This document shows positions 1 to 5,995 of a stretch of 5,995 bases of DNA, piece after piece (position 1 is the first letter of the stretch; each line of letters begins with the position of its first letter). The stretch spans positions 1-5,995 of the forward strand of contig VERS01000156.1 in NCBI GenBank assembly GCA_018882545.1. Reading direction: 5' to 3'. The notes below the pieces were generated by a model that ran no database searches, had not been told where the DNA came from, and was given only the letters and a program-made list of their open reading frames with translations. Position numbers and translations under genes: made by a program. This DNA comes from Mycobacterium sp. Its GTDB lineage: Bacteria > Actinomycetota > Actinomycetes > Mycobacteriales > Mycobacteriaceae.

Positions 1-851
1 GCATGACGGTCGGCTCTGACTACGACCCCATGCTGGCGAAGGTCATCGCACACGGCGGCGATCGCGCCTCGGCGCTGCGCGCACTGGACACCGCGCTGGC
101 GGAGACGGTGGTGCTCGGCGTGGGCACCAACATCGACTTTCTGCGCTACGTGCTGACCGACCGTGACGTCGCGGCGGGACGGATCGACACCGGACTGCTT
201 GAGCGGCTTGAGTATTCACCCGGCGATGCGTGCGACGAGGACCTGATCGCCGCGGCGGCCTACCGCTGGTTGCAGCGCTGGCCGAGCGGGCCCTCGGGGC
301 TGTGGGACATCCCGTCCGGATGGCGGCTGGGCGAACCGGCTCCGACCGATTTCCGGCTGGGCGGCCGGACCCGCGTCGACCACGTGCGCATCACCGGAAC
401 CCCCCAGCGGGGCCAGGCGTGGATCGGCGACGATGAACGGCACTCCCTGACAGCACACCTGGACGGCGGGAACCTTGCGGTGACCCTCGACGGCCTGCGT
501 CGCAGCTACCGCGTCGCCGCCTGCGATCACCGGATCTGGCTGAGTGGCGAGGGGCGCACCGTCGCACTGAACGAGGTCGCCGCGGAGCCGGTGCGTGCCG
601 GCGACGAACACACCGGTGACGCTGAGCTGACCAGTCCGATGCCCGGATCGGTGGTCGCGGTCGGCGTCGACGACGGCGGCCAGGTGGACGTCGACGGTGT
701 CGTCGTCGCGGTCGAGGCGATGAAGATGGAACACGCACTGCGCTCGCCGGTCGCCGGAGTCGTCGAACTACTCGTCGCCCTGGGCGACCAGGTCACCGTG
801 GGCCAGCCGCTGGCCCGCATCACCGCTCGACAAGAAAGTGCCGAAAGATGA
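1..851 (+). CDS. accA1: Acyl-CoA carboxylase alpha chain, C-terminal part (biotin carboxylase C-terminus + BCCP), 5' partial
   Basis: This is the 3' part of a biotin-dependent acyl-CoA carboxylase alpha subunit, open at the left edge; the ATG at 3 is internal, not the start. About 282 residues are visible. Residues 1-70 are the end of the biotin carboxylase domain ([12 protein letters not shown] motif at 8-19). Residues 75-200 are the linking region that docks the beta subunit. Residues 205-277 are the biotin carrier domain, with EAMKMEH at 238-244; K241 (bases 723-725) is the lysine expected to be biotinylated. Homologues are about 650 residues, so more than half lies upstream. The family carboxylates acyl-CoA with a carboxyltransferase (AccD) partner in the cytoplasm. 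The overlapping fadE19-like gene matches the mycobacterial accD1-accA1-fadE19 order, where AccA1/AccD1 acts as 3-methylcrotonyl-CoA carboxylase in leucine breakdown. The substrate is inferred from that context; another acyl-CoA carboxylase is possible. Confidence 0.9.
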   Translation, partial: MTVGSDYDPMLAKVIAHGGDRASALRALDTALAETVVLGVGTNIDFLRYVLTDRDVAAGRIDTGLLERLEYSPGDACDEDLIAAAAYRWLQRWPSGPSGLWDIPSGWRLGEPAPTDFRLGGRTRVDHVRITGTPQRGQAWIGDDERHSLTAHLDGGNLAVTLDGLRRSYRVAACDHRIWLSGEGRTVALNEVAAEPVRAGDEHTGDAELTSPMPGSVVAVGVDDGGQVDVDGVVVAVEAMKMEHALRSPVAGVVELLVALGDQVTVGQPLARITARQESAER

Positions 852-2011
852 CCGAATACCTCTCCACCGCAAGCCTTCCCGACGAGTACCAGCAGTTGGC
901 GAAAACGGTGCGCGACTTCGCCCGCGAGGTGGTCGCCCCGGTGGCCGCCCAGCACGACGCCGAACACAGCTTCCCCTACGAGATCGTCGCCGGGATGGCC
1001 GAGATGGGACTGTTCGGCCTGCCCTTCCCCGAGGAGTACGGCGGGATGGGCGGCGACTACTTCGCGCTCTGCCTGGCGCTGGAGGAACTGGGCAAGGTCG
1101 ATCAGAGCGTGGCGATCACCCTGGAGGGCGGAGTGTCCCTCGGTGCGATGCCGGTCTACCGCTTCGGCACCGAGGAGCAGAAGCAGCAGTGGCTGCCCCC
1201 GCTGGCGGGCGGGGTCGCGCTCGGCGCCTTCGGCCTCACCGAGGCCGGCGGCGGCACCGACGCCGGGGCGACCAAGACCACCGCCCGGCTCGAGGGCGGG
1301 CACTGGGTGATCAACGGCTCCAAGCAGTTCATCACCAACTCCGGCACCGACATCACCCGTCTGGTCACCGTCACCGCGGTCACCTCCACCTCCGGTGACT
1401 CCCGGGAGATCTCGGCGATCCTGGTTCCGGTGCCGACCCCCGGTTTCGTCGCCGAACCGGCCTACAACAAGGTCGGCTGGAACGCCTCAGACACCCATCC
1501 GCTGTCCTTCACCGACGTCCGGGTGCCCGAGGAGAACCTGCTCGGCGAACGCGGTCGCGGCTACGCCAACTTCCTGCAGATCCTCGACGAGGGCCGCGTT
1601 GCGATCGCCGCACTGGCCACCGGTGCGGCCCAGGGGTGCGTCGACGAGTCGGTGAAATACGCCCGCGAGCGCACCGCCTTCGGCACCGCGATCGGGCGCT
1701 TCCAGGCCATCGAGTTCAAGATCGCTCGCATGGAAGCGCGGGCGCACGCCGCGCGCACCGCCTACTACGACGCCGCCGCACTGATGCTGGCCGGCAAGCC
1801 GTTCAAGAAACAGGCCGCGATCGCCAAGCTTCTCGCCAGCGAGGCCGCGATGGACAACGCCCGCGACGCCACCCAGATTCACGGCGGCTACGGATTCATC
1901 AACGAGTTCCCGGTCGCCCGGCACTACCGGGACAGCAAGATCCTCGAGATCGGGGAGGGCACCACCGAGGTCCAGTTGATGCTCATCGCGCGGGAGATCG
2001 GACTGCGGTGA
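848..2011 (+). CDS. fadE19: Acyl-CoA dehydrogenase, FadE19-like
   Basis: Complete 387-residue FAD-dependent acyl-CoA dehydrogenase, the normal size for the family. It introduces an alpha,beta double bond into an acyl-CoA and passes electrons to electron-transfer flavoprotein. The first family signature is at residues 129-141 ([13 protein letters not shown]) and the second at 343-362 (begins QIHGGYGF). The C-terminal segment has GEGTTEVQ, so E370 aligns with the catalytic base of medium/short-chain enzymes (Glu376 of MCAD). At the alternative isovaleryl-CoA dehydrogenase base position, just before R250, there is a glycine. The ATG overlaps the carboxylase stop as ATGA, suggesting translational coupling; a weak Shine-Dalgarno-like AAGAAAG sits at 832-838. 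Context (accA1) suggests branched-chain acyl-CoA catabolism; the Streptomyces counterpart is AcdH beside its accA1/accD1 genes. The dehydrogenase call is secure; the fadE19 symbol and exact substrate are less so. Confidence 0.93.
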   Translation: MTEYLSTASLPDEYQQLAKTVRDFAREVVAPVAAQHDAEHSFPYEIVAGMAEMGLFGLPFPEEYGGMGGDYFALCLALEELGKVDQSVAITLEGGVSLGAMPVYRFGTEEQKQQWLPPLAGGVALGAFGLTEAGGGTDAGATKTTARLEGGHWVINGSKQFITNSGTDITRLVTVTAVTSTSGDSREISAILVPVPTPGFVAEPAYNKVGWNASDTHPLSFTDVRVPEENLLGERGRGYANFLQILDEGRVAIAALATGAAQGCVDESVKYARERTAFGTAIGRFQAIEFKIARMEARAHAARTAYYDAAALMLAGKPFKKQAAIAKLLASEAAMDNARDATQIHGGYGFINEFPVARHYRDSKILEIGEGTTEVQLMLIAREIGLR

Positions 2012-2029
2012 TTTGTCGGCCCGGCCGGC

Positions 2030-2035
2030 TATCAT
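2030..2035 (+). promoter_or_regulatory. Candidate -10 element for the DUF222/HNH gene
   Basis: TATCAT fits the mycobacterial housekeeping -10 pattern TANNNT. It ends 7 bases before the ATG at 2043, so transcription would begin at or next to the start codon, giving a leaderless mRNA. No good -35 hexamer is seen at 16-19 base spacing, which is common in mycobacterial promoters. The last base is also the first base of the LexA-like operator. Confidence 0.6.
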
Positions 2036-2050
2036 CGAAAGTATGTTCGA
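2035..2050. promoter_or_regulatory. LexA (SOS) box overlapping the start codon of the DUF222/HNH gene
   Basis: TCGAAA-GTAT-GTTCGA matches the established mycobacterial SOS box TCGAAC-N4-GTTCGA at 11 of 12 defined positions; the one difference is A for C at 2040. The arms form an inverted repeat (ATCGAA 2034-2039, TTCGAT 2046-2051). The site touches the candidate -10 and covers the ATG at 2043, where bound LexA would block RNA polymerase. Several 13E12-family genes in M. tuberculosis are reported LexA targets, which fits this gene family. Binding is inferred. Confidence 0.78.
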
Positions 2051-3311
2051 TTTGACGGTGTGGGATCCCGGCGCCGAGGAGTCCGATCTGATCGAAGGCA
2101 TCGCCGCCCTCGAGCGACTGAAGGCCGCGGCCGCGGCGCGGCAGGCCCGCCTGTCGGCCGCTCTCGACACGGCCCGGCGCGCGGCGGAGGCGGCGGCCGG
2201 AGTGCCCGCGGTACGGCGTGGGCGCGGGGTGGCCGCTGAGATCGCGCTGGCGCGGCGGGACTCCCCGGCGCGGGGCGGTCGGCACCTGGGCTTCGCCAAA
2301 GCCCTCGTCCACGAGATGCCGCATACCCTGGCGGCTCTGGAGGTCGGCGCGCTGTCGGAATGGCGGGCGACCATCGTGGTGCGGGAGTCGGCCTGTCTCG
2401 ACGTCGACGACCGCCGTCGGCTCGACGCCGAATTATGCTCGGACATCAACGCATTGGACGGCGTCGGTGATGCGGCGCTGGCCGCCGCCGCCAAGGCGAT
2501 CGCCTACCGGCTTGACCCGCACGCGGTGGTCGACCGCGCCGCTCGCGCGGCCCAGGAGCGCACCGTGACCATCCGGCCGGCGCCGGACACCATGACCTAC
2601 CTGACCGCGCTGCTACCGGTGGCGCAGGGAGTCTCGGTCTACGCCGCCCTCAAACGGGAGGCGGACGTCTGCTGTGACGGCCGGTCCCGAGGGCAGGTGA
2701 TGGCCGATACGCTCGTCGAACGCATCACCGGCCGGCCTGCCACACAACCGGTTCCGGTCGCTGTCAATCTGGTGATCTCCGATCAGGCCCTGGTGGGGGT
2801 CGAGAGCGGCGCGGCCGTCATCGCCGGGTACGGCTCGGTGCCCTCGGCCGTGGCCCAGCACCTCATTGCGGCCGCGGTCGACGATCCCGGCTCGCTGGCG
2901 ACGTTGCGCCGGTTGTACGCCAAGCCCGCCGGCGGGGCACTGGTCGCCATGGAGTCGCGCGCGCGCCTATTCCCCAAGGCTCTCGCCGAATTCATCGGAC
3001 TGCGCGACCAACGCTGCCGCACCCCCTACTGCGACGCCCTGGTCCGCCACCGCGACCACGCCGTACCGCATCGGCGGGGCGGAGCCACCAGCGCCGCCAA
3101 CGGCCGGGGTTCCTGCGAGCGGTGCAACTACACCAAGGAGCACCCCGGCTGGGAGGTCGACACCGGTTTGAGTAAAACCGGTTTGCACACAACCACATTC
3201 ACTACCCCGACCGGAGCCCATTATCACTCGACCGCGCCCCCGGCGCCGGGCACGCCGCAAACTGCACCCAGCGAGATCGAAGTGTGGCTGAACAACCGGC
3301 TGGTGTCCTAG
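2043..3311 (+). CDS. DUF222 / HNH endonuclease-domain protein (13E12 repeat family type)
   Basis: A 422-residue protein of the DUF222-HNH family, abundant and often multicopy in mycobacteria. Residues 1-300 form the Ala/Arg-rich helical DUF222 part. The HNH-type region is residues 325-370: Cys325 and Cys330, D338-H339, H343, N353, Cys358 and Cys361, then H367. The four cysteines suggest a zinc site. The last motif reads [10 protein letters not shown] rather than the usual CxxHHxxKH; this variant also occurs in the family. I chose ATG 2043 because the protein then begins MFDL, typical of the family, and a -10 and LexA box fit it; a TTG at 2013 would add ten unsupported residues. It lies 31 bases after the dehydrogenase but seems separately transcribed and SOS-regulated. 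Nuclease activity and biological role are unproven; members are often viewed as mobile-element-like. Confidence 0.9.
   Translation: MFDLTVWDPGAEESDLIEGIAALERLKAAAAARQARLSAALDTARRAAEAAAGVPAVRRGRGVAAEIALARRDSPARGGRHLGFAKALVHEMPHTLAALEVGALSEWRATIVVRESACLDVDDRRRLDAELCSDINALDGVGDAALAAAAKAIAYRLDPHAVVDRAARAAQERTVTIRPAPDTMTYLTALLPVAQGVSVYAALKREADVCCDGRSRGQVMADTLVERITGRPATQPVPVAVNLVISDQALVGVESGAAVIAGYGSVPSAVAQHLIAAAVDDPGSLATLRRLYAKPAGGALVAMESRARLFPKALAEFIGLRDQRCRTPYCDALVRHRDHAVPHRRGGATSAANGRGSCERCNYTKEHPGWEVDTGLSKTGLHTTTFTTPTGAHYHSTAPPAPGTPQTAPSEIEVWLNNRLVS
3162..3182. repeat. Inverted repeat inside the 3' end of the HNH gene
   Basis: ACCGGTTT (3162-3169) and AAACCGGT (3175-3182) form a perfect 8-bp stem with a 5-base loop. 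CCGGTTTG also occurs as a direct repeat at 3163-3170 and 3178-3185, so the protein reads TGL-SK-TGL. It lies about 130 bases before the convergent stops. No T-tract follows, so it is not a standard intrinsic terminator. Confidence 0.5.
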
Positions 3312-4060
3312 CGTTTCTTGGCCTCCGCCAGGCGGGCCCTGAACTCCGGTGACTCGATCGAAGCCGCCTGCGGGCCCAACTCGATGTTCTTGGCGGCCTC
3401 ATGGTGCTCGATGTCCAGGAACCCCGGGATGGCGGTGGCCCGCATCGAGGCCTTGGTGGCCAGCACCACATCGCGCGGGGCGGCGGCGGGCCCGGCGGCC
3501 AATTCCATTGCGGCAGCCAACGGATCCTCGGCGACCTGCAGAGCCAGGCCGTGCCGCACCGCGGCCTCGGCCTCGAAGCGCATCCCGAACAGCAGGGCGG
3601 CGCGGGCGACCTGCGGCCCCACCGCGCGTTGCAGCATCCAGGTCGCGCCCCCGCCCGGGTGGATGCCGAGTTTCTGGAAGCGGGGGTCGAAGACCGCCGC
3701 GGGTCCGGCGATGCGGACGTCCGCGGCCAGGGCGAGGTTCATCCCGGCGCCGACGGCCGGCCCGTTGACCGCTGCGATGGTGGGAAGCGAGCAGCGGCCG
3801 ACAGCCATAAAGCCGGCATAAATCCGTTCCAGGCCCTCGCGGGCCGCCGCTCCGAGCGCCGAAAGGTCCGCGCCGGCACAGAACGCCTTGCCTGCGCCGG
3901 TGATCACGACCGCATGCACCCCGGGGTCGGATTCGGCGCGGGTGACCGCATCGCGGAGTTGTGCCGATATTGCCTCGGTGACCGCGTTACGCCGGTCGGG
4001 GTCGTTCACGGTGACCACCGCAACGCGGTCGACCACCTCGTAGAGCACCAGATCCGTCAC
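3308..4060 (-). CDS. Enoyl-CoA hydratase/isomerase (crotonase) family protein, atypical active site
   Basis: A 250-residue crotonase-fold protein, usual length for the family, which acts on acyl-CoA thioesters in the cytoplasm. The CoA-binding/oxyanion segment [15 protein letters not shown] is at 55-69 and the second oxyanion segment [17 protein letters not shown] at 99-115. A conserved LGIHPGGG follows at 131-138. By manual alignment with rat enoyl-CoA hydratase, Glu144 is replaced by N108 and Glu164 by F128. A classical hydratase reaction is therefore doubtful; isomerase, hydrolase, racemase or other crotonase chemistry is possible. It starts with GTG; no Shine-Dalgarno is seen, and a -10-like TACCTT ends 7 bases upstream, suggesting a leaderless mRNA. 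It is convergent with the HNH gene (shared CTAG) and lies 68 bases downstream of tRNA-Arg on the same strand. An echA-numbered symbol cannot be assigned. Confidence 0.9.
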   Translation of the reverse strand: MTDLVLYEVVDRVAVVTVNDPDRRNAVTEAISAQLRDAVTRAESDPGVHAVVITGAGKAFCAGADLSALGAAAREGLERIYAGFMAVGRCSLPTIAAVNGPAVGAGMNLALAADVRIAGPAAVFDPRFQKLGIHPGGGATWMLQRAVGPQVARAALLFGMRFEAEAAVRHGLALQVAEDPLAAAMELAAGPAAAPRDVVLATKASMRATAIPGFLDIEHHEAAKNIELGPQAASIESPEFRARLAEAKKR

Positions 4061-4067
4061 GGACGCA

Positions 4068-4073
4068 AAGGTA
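4068..4073 (-). promoter_or_regulatory. Candidate -10 element for the crotonase gene
   Basis: On the minus strand TACCTT fits TANNNT and ends 7 bases before the GTG start at 4060. This predicts transcription starting at or beside the GTG, in keeping with the missing ribosome binding site. No convincing -35 is visible. Read-through from the upstream tRNA promoter is an alternative source of transcript. Confidence 0.45.
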
Positions 4074-4128
4074 GCAATCCGTCGGAACCGCGCCTGACAC
4101 AGTGCACCCGAAAACCCACTCTGACCAG

Positions 4129-4202
4129 CGCCCCCGGCAGGAATCGAACCTGCGACCTAGGGATTAGAAGGCCCTTGCTCTATCCAACTGAGCTACGGAG
4201 GC
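4129..4202 (-). tRNA. tRNA-Arg (anticodon UCU)
   Basis: A complete 74-base cloverleaf on the minus strand. The 7-bp acceptor stem pairs GCCTCCG with CGGGGGC (one G-T wobble). The D stem is GCTC/GAGC and the T arm GCAGG-TTCGATT-CCTGC. The anticodon loop CTTCTAA (4164-4170) gives anticodon TCT at 4166-4168, reading AGA and AGG arginine codons. The discriminator is G at 4129, and CCA is not encoded, as is usual in actinobacteria. The base pair next to the anticodon loop (31-39) is a C-T mismatch; the other four pairs of that stem are intact. No terminator is obvious between it and the crotonase gene. Confidence 0.97.
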
Positions 4203-4222
4203 ATCGGGAAACGTCCGGCTGA

Positions 4223-4228
4223 AGTGTA
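4223..4228 (-). promoter_or_regulatory. Candidate -10 element for tRNA-Arg
   Basis: TACACT on the minus strand, in the context GATACACT, fits TANNNT and ends 20 bases before the tRNA 5' end. It would give a short 5' leader of about 12-15 bases for RNase P to remove. No clear -35 hexamer is seen. Confidence 0.45.
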
Positions 4229-4281
4229 TCTGCGCCGGGTCACCCGCTGCGGTCGTCCGGGAAGTTGTCGTTGGCGAAAGA

Positions 4282-4287
4282 TATGCT
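4282..4287 (+). promoter_or_regulatory. Candidate -10 element for the polyketide synthase gene
   Basis: TATGCT fits TANNNT and is the best -10-like hexamer noticed on the plus strand of the 219-base divergent spacer. Transcription would start near 4294, leaving a leader of about 125-130 bases. The TTG-type hexamers upstream (4265-4270, 4271-4276) are too close to be a -35, so support is weak. Confidence 0.35.
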
Positions 4288-4321
4288 GGTAGCGCGAACC
4301 TGTCGGGTCTGATCGGCCGGA

Positions 4322-4345
4322 ACGACAGAGACGACGACAGAGACG
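4322..4345 (+). repeat. Perfect tandem duplication of a 12-base unit
   Basis: ACGACAGAGACG occurs twice, head to tail and without mismatch (4322-4333, 4334-4345). It lies in the presumed untranslated leader of the polyketide synthase gene, about 75 bases before its start. Purine-rich and unpaired with any nearby complement I could see. It could be a regulator site or replication slippage; function unknown. Confidence 0.75.
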
Positions 4346-4405
4346 ATTCGTCCGCTGACGATGCGGATGGCAGAGCAGGCGGCCGCCAGTCCGGTGCGTC
4401 AAGAC

Positions 4406-4411
4406 GAAGGA
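4406..4411 (+). promoter_or_regulatory. Ribosome binding site deciding the PKS start
   Basis: GAAGGA is a good Shine-Dalgarno match lying 10 bases before the GTG at 4422. That GTG is the only start-type codon in frame between the upstream TGA (4356-4358) and the first ketosynthase motif. Confidence 0.65.
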
Positions 4412-4421
4412 CACAAGTTCA

Positions 4422-5995
4422 GTGGCTCAACCCCGCTTCACGCCCGTTGCCGTGATCGGACTGGCCTGTCGGCTACCCGGCGGCATCGACACGCCCGACA
4501 AACTGTGGTCGGCCCTGGTTGCCGGTGCGGATCTGGTCACCGTCGTGCCGGCCGACCGTTGGGACGCCGAGGAGTTCTACGACCCCGAGCGCGGGGTGCC
4601 GGGCCGGACGGTGTCGCGCTGGGGGGCGTTCATCGACGACGTCGGTGCGTTCGACGCGGCGTTCTTCGGACTCGACGACGCCAAGGCCACTGCGATCGAC
4701 CCCCAGCACCGTCTGCTGATGGAAACTTCCTGGGAGGCCATCGAACGGGCCGGCATCAATCCCGCGACCCTGCGCGGGAGTCTGACCGGCGTCTACTTCG
4801 GAATCTCCCACGACGACCACACCGCGCTGGCCATCGACGCCGGCGTGTACGGCTACACCGAGACCGCGACATGCATGGCCTCCGGCCGGGTGGCCTACGT
4901 CCTCGACGTCAACGGTCCGGCACTCACCGCGGACACCGCATGCTCATCGGGCCTGCTGGCGGTGCACATGGCGGCCCGCAGCCTGGCGTCCGGGGAAACC
5001 GACCTCGCACTCGCCGGCGGCTGCGAGGTCATGCGCGAGCCGCGTAAAAACCCCTGGGCGTCGGCTCAGGGAATGCTGTCCCCGGTCGGCCGGTGCAAAC
5101 CGTTCGACGAGTCGGCCGACGGATTCGTCCGGTCCGAGGGCTGCGTCGTGGTGCTGCTCAAGCGACTGGCCGACGCCGAACGGGACGGCGACCCGATCCT
5201 GGCGGTGGTGCGCGGTACGGCGGCCAACTCCGACGGCCGGACCCGCAACATCGCGACCCCGTCGCTGGACGCCCAGGTTGCGGCCTGCCGGGCCGCGCTC
5301 GCGGTCTCCGATATCGACCCGGACACGATCGGGGCGATCGAGGCCCACGGCACCGGCACACCGGTCGGCGATCCGATCGAATTCAACAGTCTGGCAACTG
5401 TTTACGGCAAAGATGCTCCAGTGCTGCTCGGGTCGGCCAAGTCGAATTTCGGGCACACCGAGGCGGCGGCGGGCGCACTCGGCTTCGCCAAGGCCGTGTT
5501 GGAGGTCCAACACGGCGCCATCCCGCCGATGGTGCACTTCCACCGCCTGCCGGAGGCGCTCGCGGCGGCCGACACCGGCCTGGTGGTGCCCGGGGAACTC
5601 ACACCCTGGCCCGGTGGCCACGGCCAGCTGCGCCGCATCGCCGTGTCGTCCTACGGGGTGTCCGGCACCAACGTGCACGCGATCGTCGAGCAGGCACCCC
5701 CCGGTGCGGGATCGGCGGCGTCCGCCGAAAGCCGATCGGCCGGGCCCGGCCTGTTCCTGCTGTCCTCGTCCTCCGACGAGGGCCTTCGGGAGACGGCCGC
5801 CCGGTTATCGGAATGGCTTGATGGACAGCCTGATCCGGTCTCGATGACCGACCTCGGGTACACCCTCGCCCGTCGGCGCGGGCACCGCGGCGTCCGCGCC
5901 GGGGTGCTGGCGGGCGATCGGGCTGAGCTGCTTGCCGGCCTGCACCAGATCGCCCACGGTACCTCGCCGTTCCCGCCTGCGGTTGGGAAGGACGA
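4422..5995 (+). CDS. Type I polyketide synthase, N-terminal KS domain and KS-AT linker (3' partial)
   Basis: The first 524 codons of a large modular/iterative type I polyketide synthase, still open at the right edge. The ketosynthase domain spans about residues 9-424, beginning [13 protein letters not shown]. The catalytic triad is complete: Cys174 in DTACSSG, His309 in [12 protein letters not shown] and His345 in [12 protein letters not shown], so it should catalyse decarboxylative condensation. Residues about 440-524 are the linker leading to an acyltransferase domain outside the window. The protein opens directly with KS, without a loading domain, as in mycobacterial Mas/Pks2/Pks3/Pks5-type synthases of methyl-branched envelope fatty acids; phrases such as [10 protein letters not shown] and DGFVRSEGC recall that group. 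The GTG start follows a GAAGGA ribosome site. It is divergent from tRNA-Arg. Type I PKS is certain; Mas/Pks5-like is a resemblance from memory, and the product and later domains cannot be known here. Confidence 0.93.
   Translation, partial: MAQPRFTPVAVIGLACRLPGGIDTPDKLWSALVAGADLVTVVPADRWDAEEFYDPERGVPGRTVSRWGAFIDDVGAFDAAFFGLDDAKATAIDPQHRLLMETSWEAIERAGINPATLRGSLTGVYFGISHDDHTALAIDAGVYGYTETATCMASGRVAYVLDVNGPALTADTACSSGLLAVHMAARSLASGETDLALAGGCEVMREPRKNPWASAQGMLSPVGRCKPFDESADGFVRSEGCVVVLLKRLADAERDGDPILAVVRGTAANSDGRTRNIATPSLDAQVAACRAALAVSDIDPDTIGAIEAHGTGTPVGDPIEFNSLATVYGKDAPVLLGSAKSNFGHTEAAAGALGFAKAVLEVQHGAIPPMVHFHRLPEALAAADTGLVVPGELTPWPGGHGQLRRIAVSSYGVSGTNVHAIVEQAPPGAGSAASAESRSAGPGLFLLSSSSDEGLRETAARLSEWLDGQPDPVSMTDLGYTLARRRGHRGVRAGVLAGDRAELLAGLHQIAHGTSPFPPAVGKD

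Noticed and set aside
527..1303. Minus-strand open frame of 258 codons
   Set aside because: It lies opposite the BCCP and dehydrogenase coding regions, both with conserved motifs; typical high-GC shadow.
2013..2042. TTG at 2013 as start of the HNH gene (ten extra residues)
   Set aside because: It lies upstream of the apparent -10 at 2030, has no ribosome site, and the extra residues do not resemble the family N-terminus, which begins at MFD.
1487..2494. Minus-strand open frame of 335 codons
   Set aside because: It is a shadow spanning two good plus-strand genes in high-GC DNA; composition is Arg/Ala/Ser-rich and no family is recognisable.
3401..4222. Long plus-strand open frame (273 codons) across the crotonase and tRNA
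   Set aside because: It is antisense to a clear crotonase and runs through the tRNA; the product is Gly/Arg/His-rich without a recognisable domain.
4236..4246. CGGGT-C-ACCCG palindrome in the divergent spacer as an operator
   Set aside because: Only five pairs around one base in very GC-rich DNA; it cannot be distinguished from chance and does not match a known operator I recognise.
4129..4421. tRNA-Arg as an integration site for a mobile island
   Set aside because: No integrase and no repeated copy of the tRNA 3' end is seen in the window; the right flank is a PKS start, not phage-like.
4361..5047. ATG-initiated frame of 228 codons over the PKS start
   Set aside because: It has no ribosome site, becomes a very Arg/Gly-rich out-of-frame reading of the ketosynthase, and conflicts with the secure KS frame.
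4944..5678. Minus-strand open frame of 244 codons within the PKS
   Set aside because: It is antisense to KS catalytic motifs and has no domain-like features.
1..5995. CRISPR array, insertion sequence ends or toxin-antitoxin pair
   Set aside because: No spaced repeats, terminal inverted repeats with transposase, or small paired genes were found; the window is nearly filled by recognised genes.

Overview
The window is GC-rich actinobacterial DNA, most likely from a Mycobacterium/Mycolicibacterium-type organism. Four signals point there: an accA1-fadE19-type pair overlapping by ATGA; a DUF222/HNH (13E12-type) gene with a near-consensus mycobacterial LexA box on its start codon; a ketosynthase resembling mycobacterial Mas/Pks multifunctional synthases; and a tRNA gene without an encoded CCA. 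The assignment rests on family recognition by eye; no database search was possible.

Layout. Bases 1-851 hold the C-terminal part of a biotin-dependent acyl-CoA carboxylase alpha chain (accA1-like), running in from outside the window. Its stop overlaps the start of an acyl-CoA dehydrogenase (848-2011, fadE19-like). Together they look like the distal part of a leucine/branched-chain acyl-CoA degradation operon whose accD1 partner should lie upstream. After a 31-base gap comes a DUF222/HNH endonuclease-like gene (2043-3311) with its own apparent promoter: a -10 hexamer, a LexA operator and an ATG packed into 21 bases, suggesting a leaderless, DNA-damage-inducible transcript. It converges on a minus-strand crotonase-family gene (3308-4060), and the two stop codons share one CTAG. 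That crotonase lacks both glutamates of classical enoyl-CoA hydratase by manual alignment and also appears leaderless. Upstream of it on the same strand is tRNA-Arg(UCU) (4129-4202). A 219-base divergent intergenic region follows, with candidate promoters for the tRNA and for the next gene and a perfect tandem 12-base repeat in the latter's leader.

From 4422 to the right edge runs the start of a large type I polyketide synthase: a complete KS domain with its Cys-His-His triad, then the KS-AT linker. It has no stop before the window ends.

How the parts relate. The carboxylase and dehydrogenase are probably co-expressed and feed branched-chain acyl-CoA catabolism. The PKS is a cell-envelope lipid synthase by analogy with its family. 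The crotonase is an acyl-CoA enzyme of unknown reaction. The HNH gene is a separately regulated, probably SOS-controlled insertion between metabolic genes. The best leads are this SOS/leaderless start architecture and the atypical crotonase. I did not find a clearly new multi-gene system.
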